DNA of 64,000 bases, taken from NCBI GenBank assembly GCA_934532985.1, contig CAKTAV010000003.1:124001-188000 (forward strand), in the 5' to 3' direction. The translations under genes and the position numbers were made by a program. The notes under the pieces were generated by a model. It saw only the letters and a program-made list of their open reading frames with translations, made no database searches and had not been told where the DNA came from. The stretch is from an uncultured Butyricicoccus sp. Its GTDB lineage: Bacteria > Bacillota > Clostridia > Oscillospirales > Butyricicoccaceae. The first letter of the stretch is position 1. Each line of letters starts with the position of its first letter. This document shows positions 23,427-31,843 of this stretch, piece after piece.

Positions 23427-24172
23427 CGGAGAAGGAAAAATATATGAAGGCGGCCATCCGTCTGGCGCAGCGCAGCGCGGCGGAGGGCGAGGTTCCGGTC
23501 GGCTGTGTCATCGTTTGCGACGGCGAGATTGTCGGGCGCGGACGCAACCGGCGCGAGACCACAAAGACGGCGCTGTCTCACGCGGAGATCGAGGCCATCG
23601 GCAAGGCCTGTAAAAAGCTCAGCGGCTGGCGGCTGCAGCGCTGTGAGATGTATGTGACGCTGGAGCCATGTCCAATGTGCGCCGGTGCCATTGTCAATGC
23701 CCGCATCAAAACGGTTTACTACGGCGCAGAGGATAGCAAGGCGGGCGCCTGCGGCAGTGTAATTGACCTGTTTTCCTGCGGATTTAACCACAAGCCGGAG
23801 GTTGTGCGTGGTCTGATGCAGGAGGAGTGCAGTGCGCTGCTGTCGGAGTTTTTCTGTGACCTGCGCGCCAGACGAAAGCAGGCGACGCGCCTGCGCAAGC
23901 TGGCCTCGGCACAGAGTCTGCTATCCATTCCGGGTGTGGGGCCGGATATGCAGCAGCACCTCAATCAATTGGGCATTCAGACGGTGGATCAGCTCAAGGG
24001 ACAAAATCCGGAGGAGCTGTTCGAGCGCGACTGCGCGATGCAGGGCATCGAGGTGGATCGCTGTGTGCTGTATGTCTATCGGCTAGCAGTGTATTATGCC
24101 GAGCATGAAATTCGAGAAAAAGAAAAGCTCCGGTGGTGGTATTGGAAAAACCACGCGTATCCGGAAAAGTAA
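23423..24172 (+). CDS. tadA: tRNA adenosine deaminase TadA fused to a Cdd1-like helix-hairpin-helix domain
   Basis: A 249-residue protein. Residues 1-155 are TadA, which converts A34 to inosine in tRNA-Arg(ACG): H53-A-E55 is the zinc ligand and proton shuttle, and PCPMCAGA (C83, C86) the other ligands. Residues about 163-230 form an additional domain, SLLSIPGVGPDMQQHLNQLG then DRCVLYVYRLAVYYAE, which matches the stand-alone helix-hairpin-helix 'pathogenicity locus' (Cdd1) family. Normal TadA is about 150-170 residues. There is no stop or frameshift between the parts. The ATG overlaps the CPBP gene stop by 4 bp. Confidence 0.93.
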   Translation: MTEKEKYMKAAIRLAQRSAAEGEVPVGCVIVCDGEIVGRGRNRRETTKTALSHAEIEAIGKACKKLSGWRLQRCEMYVTLEPCPMCAGAIVNARIKTVYYGAEDSKAGACGSVIDLFSCGFNHKPEVVRGLMQEECSALLSEFFCDLRARRKQATRLRKLASAQSLLSIPGVGPDMQQHLNQLGIQTVDQLKGQNPEELFERDCAMQGIEVDRCVLYVYRLAVYYAEHEIREKEKLRWWYWKNHAYPEK

Positions 24173-24214
24173 AAAACGGTCACTGGAGAACACTGTCTCC
24201 GGTGACCGTTTTGC
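24173..24214. terminator. Bidirectional terminator between tadA and the amidase
   Basis: AAAACGGTCAC (24173-24183) with GTGACCGTTTT (24202-24212), extended inside by GGAGA/TCTCC. A runs and T runs on both sides serve both convergent genes. Confidence 0.9.
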
Positions 24215-24234
24215 CGTCTGATGTGGAAGAGTTA

Positions 24235-25329
24235 TTATCGATTGGTGCAGACGCCCTTGGAGTCAAAGGTATAGGACATGCCGTCAATCGTGCGGGTCGT
24301 GTTGGTAAAGGCGCGTCCGGTGGACTTGCGGAAGTAGTACCACTTGCCGTTGATCTTCTGCCAGCCGTGCGTCATGCGGCCGCGGTTGTTGAAATAATAG
24401 ATGCCGCGCTTACCGTCCCGGCTGTAGGAGTGCAGACCGGTGCAGGCCGCGCCGGAGGAAGCGAAGCGGTAGGTGTACTTACCGATTTCCTGCCAGCCGG
24501 TCTTATATTTGCCGTTGCCCATGACGTAGTAATATCGTCCGCCCTTAAGCATCCAGTGCTGGGAGATCATGCGAACCGGCTTGCCGATGGCCTTGTACGA
24601 AACTGAGCCGTCCCTTTTTGTCAGGCCGTAATACTTGGCAATGGCGGTGGCGTCCGCCTTGCCGAGCTTTTTCAGCGCCTTGGACGAGGACAGGAATTTG
24701 CTGTAATCTGTGCTGTTGTCCAAAAATGCGTGCTCGACAATCATCGCCGGGATGCCCTGCGTGGTGCCGAAGCGAATCAGTCCGTAGTAGTCCGCCCGCG
24801 CTCCGTTGGGATACTTGGAGGAAGAGGACAGACGTTTGAGCAGGCCGCGGTTGGTCGTGCCGGGGTTTTTATTCAGCTGGGACAAAATCGTCTTGCCCAT
24901 GCTCTGGGTGCAGTTTGCCAAATCCTTGTGGTACTGTCCGCTGGATACCAAGACGGAGGAACCGGAGGTGTACGACTGTGCATCGCCGCGGGAATTGTTA
25001 TGTACGCTGATGAGAAGGTCGGAGTTGTGCGACTTGGCGATGTCCACGCGGCGGTCGAGCGACAGCGTGGAGTCGCCGCTGCGGGTCATGTAAACGGTGA
25101 CGCCCTTGTATTTGCTCAACTCAGACTGGAGCGCGTTGGCAATGGTGAGGTTGAGATTTTTTTCGTTGATGGTTTTGCCGCTGTAGGTTTGACTGGCGCC
25201 GGATTCGCTTCCGCCGTGTCCGGCGTCTACGGTGACGACGATGTTGCTGGCGGCGGCGGAAACCGTTGGAATCAGTGCGAGCGCGCCGAAGAGAATGAGC
25301 GAGCGAACCGCGCGGGAAAATCGGTACAT
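24235..25329 (-). CDS. Secreted N-acetylmuramoyl-L-alanine amidase with wall-binding repeats
   Basis: A 364-residue exported peptidoglycan amidase. Signal peptide at 1-27 (LILFGALALIPTVSAAA). Amidase_3 catalytic domain from about 28 to 235 with zinc ligands H38 (VDAGHGG), E56 (INEKNLN), and the His of LISVHNNS, and a catalytic Glu in IVEHAFLDNS. Residues about 255-364 hold choline-binding-like repeats (GGRYYYVMGNGKYKTGWQEI, INGKWYYFRKSTGRAF) that attach it to the wall. AAGGAG lies 5-6 nt before the ATG. It cuts the stem peptide from glycan strands, for cell separation or turnover. Monocistronic. Confidence 0.96.
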   Translation of the reverse strand: MYRFSRAVRSLILFGALALIPTVSAAASNIVVTVDAGHGGSESGASQTYSGKTINEKNLNLTIANALQSELSKYKGVTVYMTRSGDSTLSLDRRVDIAKSHNSDLLISVHNNSRGDAQSYTSGSSVLVSSGQYHKDLANCTQSMGKTILSQLNKNPGTTNRGLLKRLSSSSKYPNGARADYYGLIRFGTTQGIPAMIVEHAFLDNSTDYSKFLSSSKALKKLGKADATAIAKYYGLTKRDGSVSYKAIGKPVRMISQHWMLKGGRYYYVMGNGKYKTGWQEIGKYTYRFASSGAACTGLHSYSRDGKRGIYYFNNRGRMTHGWQKINGKWYYFRKSTGRAFTNTTRTIDGMSYTFDSKGVCTNR

Positions 25330-25378
25330 AGTGTCTCCTTTCTTTGAGAACCGTGGCTTTTTTCAATACAATAACGTC

Positions 25379-25407
25379 ATTATAACATGAAAAAATGAGA
25401 AAATCTA
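25379..25407 (-). promoter_or_regulatory. Promoter of the amidase gene
   Basis: Minus strand TAGATT (25407-25402), 17-bp spacer, TATAAT (25384-25379). The -10 is perfect and the -35 weak. Confidence 0.6.
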
Positions 25408-25493
25408 GGAGAGCACGAAAAGAGGGAGAACGGTCAATTTTGTCGGAACAAAATAAAAAAAGCAGAAAAATTGAATTGTTCACAAAATATCAC

Positions 25494-25521
25494 TTGAATT
25501 TACAATAAGTGGGCGTATAAT
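25494..25521 (+). promoter_or_regulatory. Promoter of ftsH
   Basis: TTGAAT (25494-25499), 16-bp spacer, TATAAT (25516-25521), about 45 bp before the ATG. Confidence 0.75.
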
Positions 25522-25566
25522 CAAACAAGACGCAGGGAAATCACCCCAAAAGGACGAGGAGAACCT

Positions 25567-27684
25567 ATGAAACCAAACAACAAACGAAGTGTCCTCATCT
25601 ACTGCGCGATTGTATGTGTTCTGTTGGCATTGATTAACATGATTGTTATGCCAAACGTGGCGGGAAGCAGCATCAAAGAGGTAAGCTATAATACCTTCTT
25701 GGAGCAGCTGGACGCCAAGAATATTGACGAGGTGCAGGTAGAGACCGACCAAATCTATTACACGCTGAAAAGTGACAAAAAAAGCAGCGATGACAAAAGT
25801 ACAAAGTCTAATACGGAAAGCAGTGCAAGCTCCAACTCGGAGAACAATAAGCTTTCGGGTTCGGATACGTTCAGCGGACAGCTGCAAAGCCTGCTGGGTC
25901 AGAGCGATGAACGCAAGGTATACACCGCGATTCGCATGGACGACACCGAGCTGGTAGACCGGCTGTATCAGTCTGGCGCGACGTTCTCGCAGGTTAAGCC
26001 GCAGGAGACCAATGTGCTGCTGATGATGCTCATGTACTACGGCGTGCCGCTGCTGCTGTTTTTCCTGCTGTGGCGCTTTATGATGAAGCGCATGGGCGGC
26101 GCCGGCGGCGGAGCGATGTCGTTCGGCAAGGCCAACGCCAAGGTCTATGTCAAGGCGCAGACGGGCATTACGTTTGCCGACGTTGCCGGACAGGATGAGG
26201 CAAAGGAATCGCTGACGGAAATCGTCGACTTCCTGCACAATCCGCAGAAGTATGCGGACATCGGCGCGACGCTGCCGAAGGGCGCACTGCTGGTCGGACC
26301 TCCGGGCACCGGCAAGACGCTGCTGGCAAAGGCAGTAGCCGGTGAGGGCAACGTCCCGTTTTTCTCGATTTCCGGCTCGGAATTCGTGGAAATGTTCGTC
26401 GGTATGGGCGCGGCAAAGGTGCGTGACCTGTTCAAGCAGGCCAATGAAAAGGCGCCGTGTATCGTCTTTATTGATGAGATTGATACGATTGGCAAAAAGC
26501 GTGACGGTTCAGGCATCGGCGGCAACGACGAGCGCGAGCAGACGCTGAACCAGCTGCTGAGTGAGATGGACGGCTTTGACGGCAAGAAGGGCGTTGTCAT
26601 TCTAGCGGCGACCAACCGACCGGAGACACTGGACAAGGCGCTGCTGCGTCCGGGACGCTTTGACCGCCGTATTCCGGTCGAGCTGCCGGATCTGAAGGGA
26701 CGCGAGGCGATTCTGCGTGTCCACGCGAAAAAGGTTCGCATGGAGCCGAATATTGACTTCTCGCTGATTGCCCGCTCGACCTCCGGTGCGTCCGGTGCGG
26801 AGCTGGCAAATATCATCAACGAAGCGGCGCTGCACGCGGTGCGCAGCCGTCGCATGATGGTCAACCAGACCGATCTGGAAGAGAGTGTCGAGGTCATTCT
26901 GGCGGGACAGCAGCGCAAGGGCGCGGTTATCTCGCCGCACGAGAAGGAAGTCATCGCGTACCACGAGGTCGGTCACGCGATGGTTGCCGCTCTGCAAAAG
27001 CACACGGCGCCGGTTCACAAGATTACGATTATTCCGCGTACCTCCGGTGCGCTGGGCTATACCATGCAGGTCGATGAGGAAGAGCACGTTTTGATGACCA
27101 AGGAAGAGGCGTTCAATAAGATCGTCACGTTTACGGGCGGACGCGCGGCAGAGGCGCTGATGTTTGACTCCGTGACCACGGGCGCGTCCAACGACATTGA
27201 GCAGGCAACCCGCATTGCCCGCGCGATGATTACCCGCTTTGGTATGAGCGATGACTTCGGCATGGTAGCGCTGGAATCGGTGAACAATCCGTATCTGAGC
27301 GCGGATACCTCGCTGAGCTGTTCGCAGGAGACGGCGACGCAGATTGACCGTGAGGTCATTGCGCTGGTCGGTCAGGCATACAACAAGGCCATCGAACTGC
27401 TGCGCGGCAACATGCGGCGCCTGAACACAATCTCCCGCTACCTGCTGGAGCGCGAGACGCTGACGGGCGAGGAGTTCATGGAGCTGTTTGAGCAGTGCGA
27501 GGAAGAGCCGCAGAAGCTGGCGGAGCCGACAGAAGCATCCAATCCGGATTCGGCACAGCAGCCGACAACGGAAGGCGGAGAGAACATCTCGCAGACCGAG
27601 CCGACGGTATCGGAAAGCAATCTGACGGCGGAGGGGCCGCAGGAGAGGCTGGATGAGGACAACTCGGATTCGGCGGAAGAATAA
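25567..27684 (+). CDS. ftsH: ATP-dependent zinc metalloprotease FtsH
   Basis: A 705-residue membrane-anchored AAA+ protease for quality control of membrane and regulatory proteins. Two membrane helices (about 8-28 and 148-168) flank an extracytoplasmic domain with a Ser/Lys/Asn-rich low-complexity insert at about 70-100. AAA domain: GPPGTGKT (244-251), VFIDEIDTIG, second region of homology ATNRPETLDKALLRPGRFDR. Protease: HEVGH (466-470) with a downstream Asp ligand. The C-terminal tail (about 645-705) is acidic and poorly conserved. Start ATG 25567 follows GGACGAGGAG. Single-gene unit with promoter and terminator. Confidence 0.98.
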   Translation: MKPNNKRSVLIYCAIVCVLLALINMIVMPNVAGSSIKEVSYNTFLEQLDAKNIDEVQVETDQIYYTLKSDKKSSDDKSTKSNTESSASSNSENNKLSGSDTFSGQLQSLLGQSDERKVYTAIRMDDTELVDRLYQSGATFSQVKPQETNVLLMMLMYYGVPLLLFFLLWRFMMKRMGGAGGGAMSFGKANAKVYVKAQTGITFADVAGQDEAKESLTEIVDFLHNPQKYADIGATLPKGALLVGPPGTGKTLLAKAVAGEGNVPFFSISGSEFVEMFVGMGAAKVRDLFKQANEKAPCIVFIDEIDTIGKKRDGSGIGGNDEREQTLNQLLSEMDGFDGKKGVVILAATNRPETLDKALLRPGRFDRRIPVELPDLKGREAILRVHAKKVRMEPNIDFSLIARSTSGASGAELANIINEAALHAVRSRRMMVNQTDLEESVEVILAGQQRKGAVISPHEKEVIAYHEVGHAMVAALQKHTAPVHKITIIPRTSGALGYTMQVDEEEHVLMTKEEAFNKIVTFTGGRAAEALMFDSVTTGASNDIEQATRIARAMITRFGMSDDFGMVALESVNNPYLSADTSLSCSQETATQIDREVIALVGQAYNKAIELLRGNMRRLNTISRYLLERETLTGEEFMELFEQCEEEPQKLAEPTEASNPDSAQQPTTEGGENISQTEPTVSESNLTAEGPQERLDEDNSDSAEE

Positions 27685-27702
27685 GCGAAATATGGTTTCA
27701 AC

Positions 27703-27732
27703 GGGCCTGCTGCATTTTTGCAGCAGGCTCTA
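27703..27732 (+). terminator. Terminator of ftsH (repeat-type hairpin variant)
   Basis: GCCTGCTGCA (27705-27714) with TGCAGCAGGC (27719-27728), followed by TCTATTATATTT. It is a diverged form of the GGGTCTGTTGC hairpin found at 10830, 31804 and 43141. Confidence 0.85.
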
Positions 27733-28400
27733 TTATATTTGTGCTCTACTTGCTTGTTCACTCTGCTGTAGTTGTTGGCGAGAGGAGTCTATTTTCTTTT
27801 GCTGCCAAAAGAAAATAGACAAAAAGAAAACCAGTCAGGAGCGGCGGCGCTCCCGACACCTTTCCCAGCTGCCTGTAGGGTCAGCTGGTCTATTATCTTG
27901 CAATCACTCTATAAGAGGTACCATTCATCGATGGCCTAGTCTACCGACCCTAGCAAATCTGGCCATTCGCTTCGCTCACTCAAAAGATTTGCAGAGGGTA
28001 TTTACCGTGTGCATAGTGGGTAAGACCGAAATTGGTAGCCGTCTATTCGCAGAGTCAACCTACTATATCGCGACGCAACCCAGCGGAGCGGTTGTGGCGC
28101 GAAGGAGCAAGACCACGAAGCGGTTGAGCCGTGTTGATGCTTCAACGCGGCGATGTAGCGCAGTGTGTCGCCGCGACAGCACAGGGGCGATTTTGGTGCG
28201 TACCATTTGCATGTCTGTTCTCAGAGTAAATTTTTACGTTTGGCTTCCCTTGGAGAACAAGAGAAGCTGGCAATTGCAAAGCAATTGACTGAAGGGATCT
28301 GAACTACCCATTATATCGCTTTTTCTCTCTGTTTGCAGAGTAAATCTTACAGTATATCACGCCGCAATCCCCAAACAATATTCCTCAACCGTCCGCGTGC
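27733..28400. repeat. Dispersed intergenic repeat, copy 3 (longest)
   Basis: About 670 bp with no supported gene. Modules in order: CTCTACTTGCTTGTTCACT, TGTAGTTGTTGG, the palindrome TCTATTTTCTTTTGCTGCC/AAAAGAAAATAGA (27788-27815), AAAAGAAAACCAGTCAGGAG (also at 43257), TATATCGCGACGCAACCCAG (28062, also near 512), GATGCTTCAACGCGGCGA (28136, also near 43328), CACAGGGGCGATTTTGGTGC (28180, also near 452), and a second AGAGTAAAT module at 28223 and 28335. Internal duplication makes this copy composite. Confidence 0.7.
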
Positions 28401-28455
28401 TGCACGACAAACGATGGAAAATTGTAAAATGTCGGTCAGGATTCACACAAAAAGA

Positions 28456-28485
28456 TTGCAAAACGGTAACAAAATGATGTATAGT
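28456..28485 (+). promoter_or_regulatory. Promoter of the GH25 lysozyme gene
   Basis: TTGCAA (28456-28461), 18-bp spacer, TATAGT (28480-28485), 70 bp before the gene. Confidence 0.65.
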
Positions 28486-28555
28486 AAGAATATATGAAAC
28501 AGACACCATAGCAATCGATTGCATTGAGGACAAAAAAGAAAGGACGTAACGCGCA

Positions 28556-30568
28556 TTGATAAAAAAGCGACTGTTCAGCCTGCTGCTGGCAGCGGCAATG
28601 GCTGGCACGACGATTCCGGCAACGGCGGTTGAGCTGACGACAGAAGAAGAAATGCCGTCCATTCAGGTGATGGACGAGGCAAGCGCAGAAGAAATGACCC
28701 AAACGACAGCGGCAGAGGCCACGGCGGAAGAGGATAACCAGGACCCGGAGGCCTATCGAGCGACGCACCGCACGGTGTATCCGGAGGAAGAGCAGAGCCT
28801 GAACACGATCCGCACGCTGGCGGGCAAGTCGGTCTCCAGCATTTACACGAAAAAGACGTACACCGTTCCAGCTGGTGCGACGATCACGCAGGGCTTGGAC
28901 GTCTCCAAGTGGGATGACACAATTAACTGGAGCAAGGTAGCCAAGGCGGGCACGGACTTTACGATTATCCGTGTCGGCTATACGGGATACGGCAATGGCA
29001 AGCAGGTGGCAGATCCGACATTCCAGAGAAATATTACCGAGGCGGCAAAGGCTGGCGTTCCGGCTGGCGTGTACATTTACTCGCAGGCGACGACCACAGC
29101 GGAAGCAAAGGCGGAGGCAAAGTTCTGTCTGGATGCCGTCAAGAGCTACAGCATCTCGCTTCCGATTGTGATGGACGTGGAGTTTGCCGAGGATTCCAAT
29201 GGCTATACAGGCCGACTGTATAAGGCAAAGCTGAGCAAGAGCGCACAGACCAATGTCTGTATGGCGTTCTGTGAAACGATTGCGGCGGCGGGCTATACGC
29301 CGATGATTTACGCTAACCGCTCCATGCTGGAAAATAACATGAACGCGGGAACAATCAGCGCGAAATATCCGATTTGGCTGGCAAATTATACGACAGCGAC
29401 CAGTTACAGCGGCGACTATGCCATTTGGCAGTATTCCGAGACCGGCTCGGTCAGCGGCATTGATTATCCGATTGACTGCAATTTTGGCCTGAATCTGTCG
29501 CAGATTATGAATGGCGGCAGCAATGCTGATGTGCCGTCCGCGGATGAAATCGCACTGAGCGACAGTACAAAGAGCGTGACGATTGGCGACATGTTCACGC
29601 TGCACGCATCGGTGATGCCGAGCGAGATGGCGAACGATTTGAAGTGGACGTCCACTAAGCCGAGTGTGGCAACGGTGTCCGGTACAGGCGAGGTCAAGAC
29701 GGTTGGTGTCGGCACGGCGGAGATCAAGGCAGTGGTCGGCAACACGACTGCGGCGTGCACGGTGACAGTAAAACCGGCACAGACAGAGCTGACAGAACTG
29801 CGCGCCACGGCACTGGGTAATGTCAAGGCGACGTGGAAGGCGGCAAATGGTGCGGAAAAGTACTATCTGTACCGCTCGACGACGGGCGAGAGCGGCAGCT
29901 TCACCCGTGTGGCCTCAACAACGAAGACATACTACAAAGATACAAAGGTCAAGCATGGCACGATGTATTATTATCGCGTCAAGTCGGTTGGCACGGCGGA
30001 CGGCAAGGAGTATTCCAGTGCGGTCTGTGCGACACAGAGCGTGGTTGCCGGTGTCGGCACGACGGAGGTTACGCTGAGCGCGACGGAAGCGAAGCTGGAG
30101 GTCGGCAATCAGACGACCTTACAGGGCACGGTTGCTCCGGCGGACGCAAGTGAACCGATTGCGTGGCAGACCAGCAACAGCAATGTGGCGACGGTAAGCA
30201 ACGGTACCATCACGGCGCAGAGCGTTGGTACGGCGACAATCACGGCTGTTTCCGACGGATGCAGCGCAATGTGTACGGTAACGGTAACGCCGAAGCAGAC
30301 GACAATCGAGTCGTTGAAAAAGGTCAAGGCCGGTTCGATCTCGGTGTCGTGGAAAACAGCATCTGGCGCGGAACGGTATTATGTCTATCGCTCGACGACG
30401 GGAGTAAACGGCAGCTTTCACCGCGTGAAGTCCACGACAAAGACGACACTAAAGGAGAAAAACCTAACGAGAGGACAGCAGTATTATTATCGCGTCACTG
30501 CGATTAAGACGGTGGATAGTGTGCGCTATCGCAGCAAGGCTTCGGTCATCAAGAGCATTCACGCATAA
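28556..30568 (+). CDS. Secreted GH25 lysozyme with Big2 and fibronectin-III modules, TTG start
   Basis: A 670-residue exported muramidase. Signal peptide 1-23 (KRLFSLLLAAAMAGTTIPATA), an acidic linker, a GH25 domain at about 113-310 with catalytic acids in GLDVSKWDD and VMDVEFAED, then Big2 (about 328-405), FN3 (about 408-495), Big2 (about 500-578) and FN3 (about 580-670). The two Big2-FN3 pairs are internal duplicates. The start is TTG at 28556: the frame is closed by TAA at 28547-28549 and no ATG precedes the signal peptide, while AAAGGA lies about 11 nt upstream. It cleaves glycan strands of peptidoglycan, own or foreign. Confidence 0.93.
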   Translation: MIKKRLFSLLLAAAMAGTTIPATAVELTTEEEMPSIQVMDEASAEEMTQTTAAEATAEEDNQDPEAYRATHRTVYPEEEQSLNTIRTLAGKSVSSIYTKKTYTVPAGATITQGLDVSKWDDTINWSKVAKAGTDFTIIRVGYTGYGNGKQVADPTFQRNITEAAKAGVPAGVYIYSQATTTAEAKAEAKFCLDAVKSYSISLPIVMDVEFAEDSNGYTGRLYKAKLSKSAQTNVCMAFCETIAAAGYTPMIYANRSMLENNMNAGTISAKYPIWLANYTTATSYSGDYAIWQYSETGSVSGIDYPIDCNFGLNLSQIMNGGSNADVPSADEIALSDSTKSVTIGDMFTLHASVMPSEMANDLKWTSTKPSVATVSGTGEVKTVGVGTAEIKAVVGNTTAACTVTVKPAQTELTELRATALGNVKATWKAANGAEKYYLYRSTTGESGSFTRVASTTKTYYKDTKVKHGTMYYYRVKSVGTADGKEYSSAVCATQSVVAGVGTTEVTLSATEAKLEVGNQTTLQGTVAPADASEPIAWQTSNSNVATVSNGTITAQSVGTATITAVSDGCSAMCTVTVTPKQTTIESLKKVKAGSISVSWKTASGAERYYVYRSTTGVNGSFHRVKSTTKTTLKEKNLTRGQQYYYRVTAIKTVDSVRYRSKASVIKSIHA

Positions 30569-30576
30569 GAAATACA

Positions 30577-30610
30577 AACATCCCGCGCCCTTCGGTGTGG
30601 GATGTTTTTC
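30577..30610 (+). terminator. Terminator of the lysozyme gene
   Basis: AACATCCC...GGGATGTT stem (30577-30606) with a CTTCGG-type loop and T5. It lies directly before the ribosome site of the next gene. Confidence 0.85.
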
Positions 30611-30640
30611 TCAAGAAGGAGCATGGGAGGAGTGCAGGAT

Positions 30641-31387
30641 ATGAAAACAGCACAGACCACACGGTATCATCTGTTGGATACCCTGCGCGGCCTCACTCTG
30701 ATAAGCATGATCGCCTATCATCTGATGTGGGATCTGGTGCACCTGCACGGGATGAAGTGGGAATGGCTGGACGCTGTGCCGGGTATGCTGTGGCAAAAGA
30801 GCATTTGCTGTACTTTTATCCTGCTGTCAGGCTTTTGCTGGTCGCTGGGACATCATCCGTGGAAAGTAGGACTGCTGGTGTCGTCGGCGGGATTGCTCGT
30901 CACGGCAGCAACCCGTCTTGCCCTGCCGCAGGAGCCAGTGTGGTTTGGCGTACTGACCCTGCTCGGTTTATCTATGCTGCTGGCGGCGGTTTTCGAGCCG
31001 CTGTTGGTGCGGATCGCTCCGACAGGGGGATTAGTTGGCAGTATACTGCTGTTTGCGCTGATGTATTCGATGGGACGCGGTACGGTGCTTGGCGTGCTGT
31101 CACTGCCGCGGGTGCTGTATCGCGGCGGCATCCTTTCCAATATCTTTGGTTTTCAGACGGCGGACTTTTACTCGGCGGACTATTTCCCTGTGTTCCCATG
31201 GGTGTTTTTGTTCTTTGCAGGATATTATCTGTACCGGATGGCACAGACGCGCGGCTGGCTGGAGTATGGATGGCTCTGCTGGGGAAGTGCGCATCCGGTA
31301 ACGTGTCTGGGACGGCATTCACTGATTGTCTATCTGGCGCATCAGCCGGTGATGTACGGGGTGCTGCTGCTCAGTGGGATGATATGA
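30641..31387 (+). CDS. DUF1624-type membrane acyltransferase-like protein
   Basis: A 248-residue membrane protein with about seven hydrophobic segments. The N-terminal RYHLLDTLRGLTLISMIAYH and the C-terminal CLGRHSLIVYLAHQPVMYG are the two signature ends of DUF1624/heparan-alpha-glucosaminide N-acetyltransferase-like proteins, which move acyl groups across the membrane. ATG 30641 has GGGAGG about 11 nt upstream; ATG 30623 in frame is the alternative (six more residues) but its site overlaps the terminator tail. The substrate is unknown. Single gene after the lysozyme terminator. Confidence 0.85.
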   Translation: MKTAQTTRYHLLDTLRGLTLISMIAYHLMWDLVHLHGMKWEWLDAVPGMLWQKSICCTFILLSGFCWSLGHHPWKVGLLVSSAGLLVTAATRLALPQEPVWFGVLTLLGLSMLLAAVFEPLLVRIAPTGGLVGSILLFALMYSMGRGTVLGVLSLPRVLYRGGILSNIFGFQTADFYSADYFPVFPWVFLFFAGYYLYRMAQTRGWLEYGWLCWGSAHPVTCLGRHSLIVYLAHQPVMYGVLLLSGMI

Positions 31388-31803
31388 GAGAATATGAAAA
31401 GAGATATAGTGTGGTTTTGGGCTATCCTCAGATGAAAAGTTCATTTCAAAACTGCCCCTGTGCAAGGGAAGATGGCGCAGCTTGCTGCGTCAGAGGGGTT
31501 GTCTGCTGGCGGTTAGCACAAATCTAGCTGTAGGTGTACAATCCCTCAGTCAGTTGTTGGGAACAACTGACAGCTCCCTTTGCACAAGCGAGCTTTTGGT
31601 GCGCGCTATTTAACTATCAGCGCTTAGAGTAAATCTCTCGTTTGGCGTCTCTGGATGCAAAGGACCGCGCCGTGCTGGCGGCATGTGAGCGAAGCGAAAG
31701 CGGGACTGCCTGCATCAGCAGGCTGAAGGGATTAAAACTTACAATTATATTCTGTTTTATGTCTGTTTGAAGATAAAATCTTGTCATGCATCATGATTGC
31801 AAA
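31388..31803. repeat. Dispersed intergenic repeat, copy 4 (partly inverted)
   Basis: No gene seen. Contains CCCCTGTGCAAGGGAAGATG and GCGCAGCTTGCTGCGTCAGA (about 31456-31500), the inverted form of 408-445. Direct modules follow: GCGAGCTTTTGGTGCGCGCT (compare 28188), AGAGTAAATCTCTCGTTTGG (compare 28222). The segment ends at the GGGTCTG hairpin at 31804. Confidence 0.7.
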
Positions 31804-31838
31804 TAGGGTCTGCTGCATTTTGCTTGCAACAGACCCTA
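31804..31838. terminator. Bidirectional repeat-type terminator downstream of hydF
   Basis: TAGGGTCTGCTGCA (31804-31817) with TGCAACAGACCCTA (31825-31838). It lies 5 bp from the hydF stop and so acts for the minus strand; it is also part of the repeat family. Confidence 0.85.
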
Positions 31839-31843
31839 TATTG

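Noticed and set aside
27900..28300. Possible degenerate gene or transposon remnant downstream of ftsH
   Set aside because: Frames are short and the sequence matches the dispersed repeat modules rather than any coding family.
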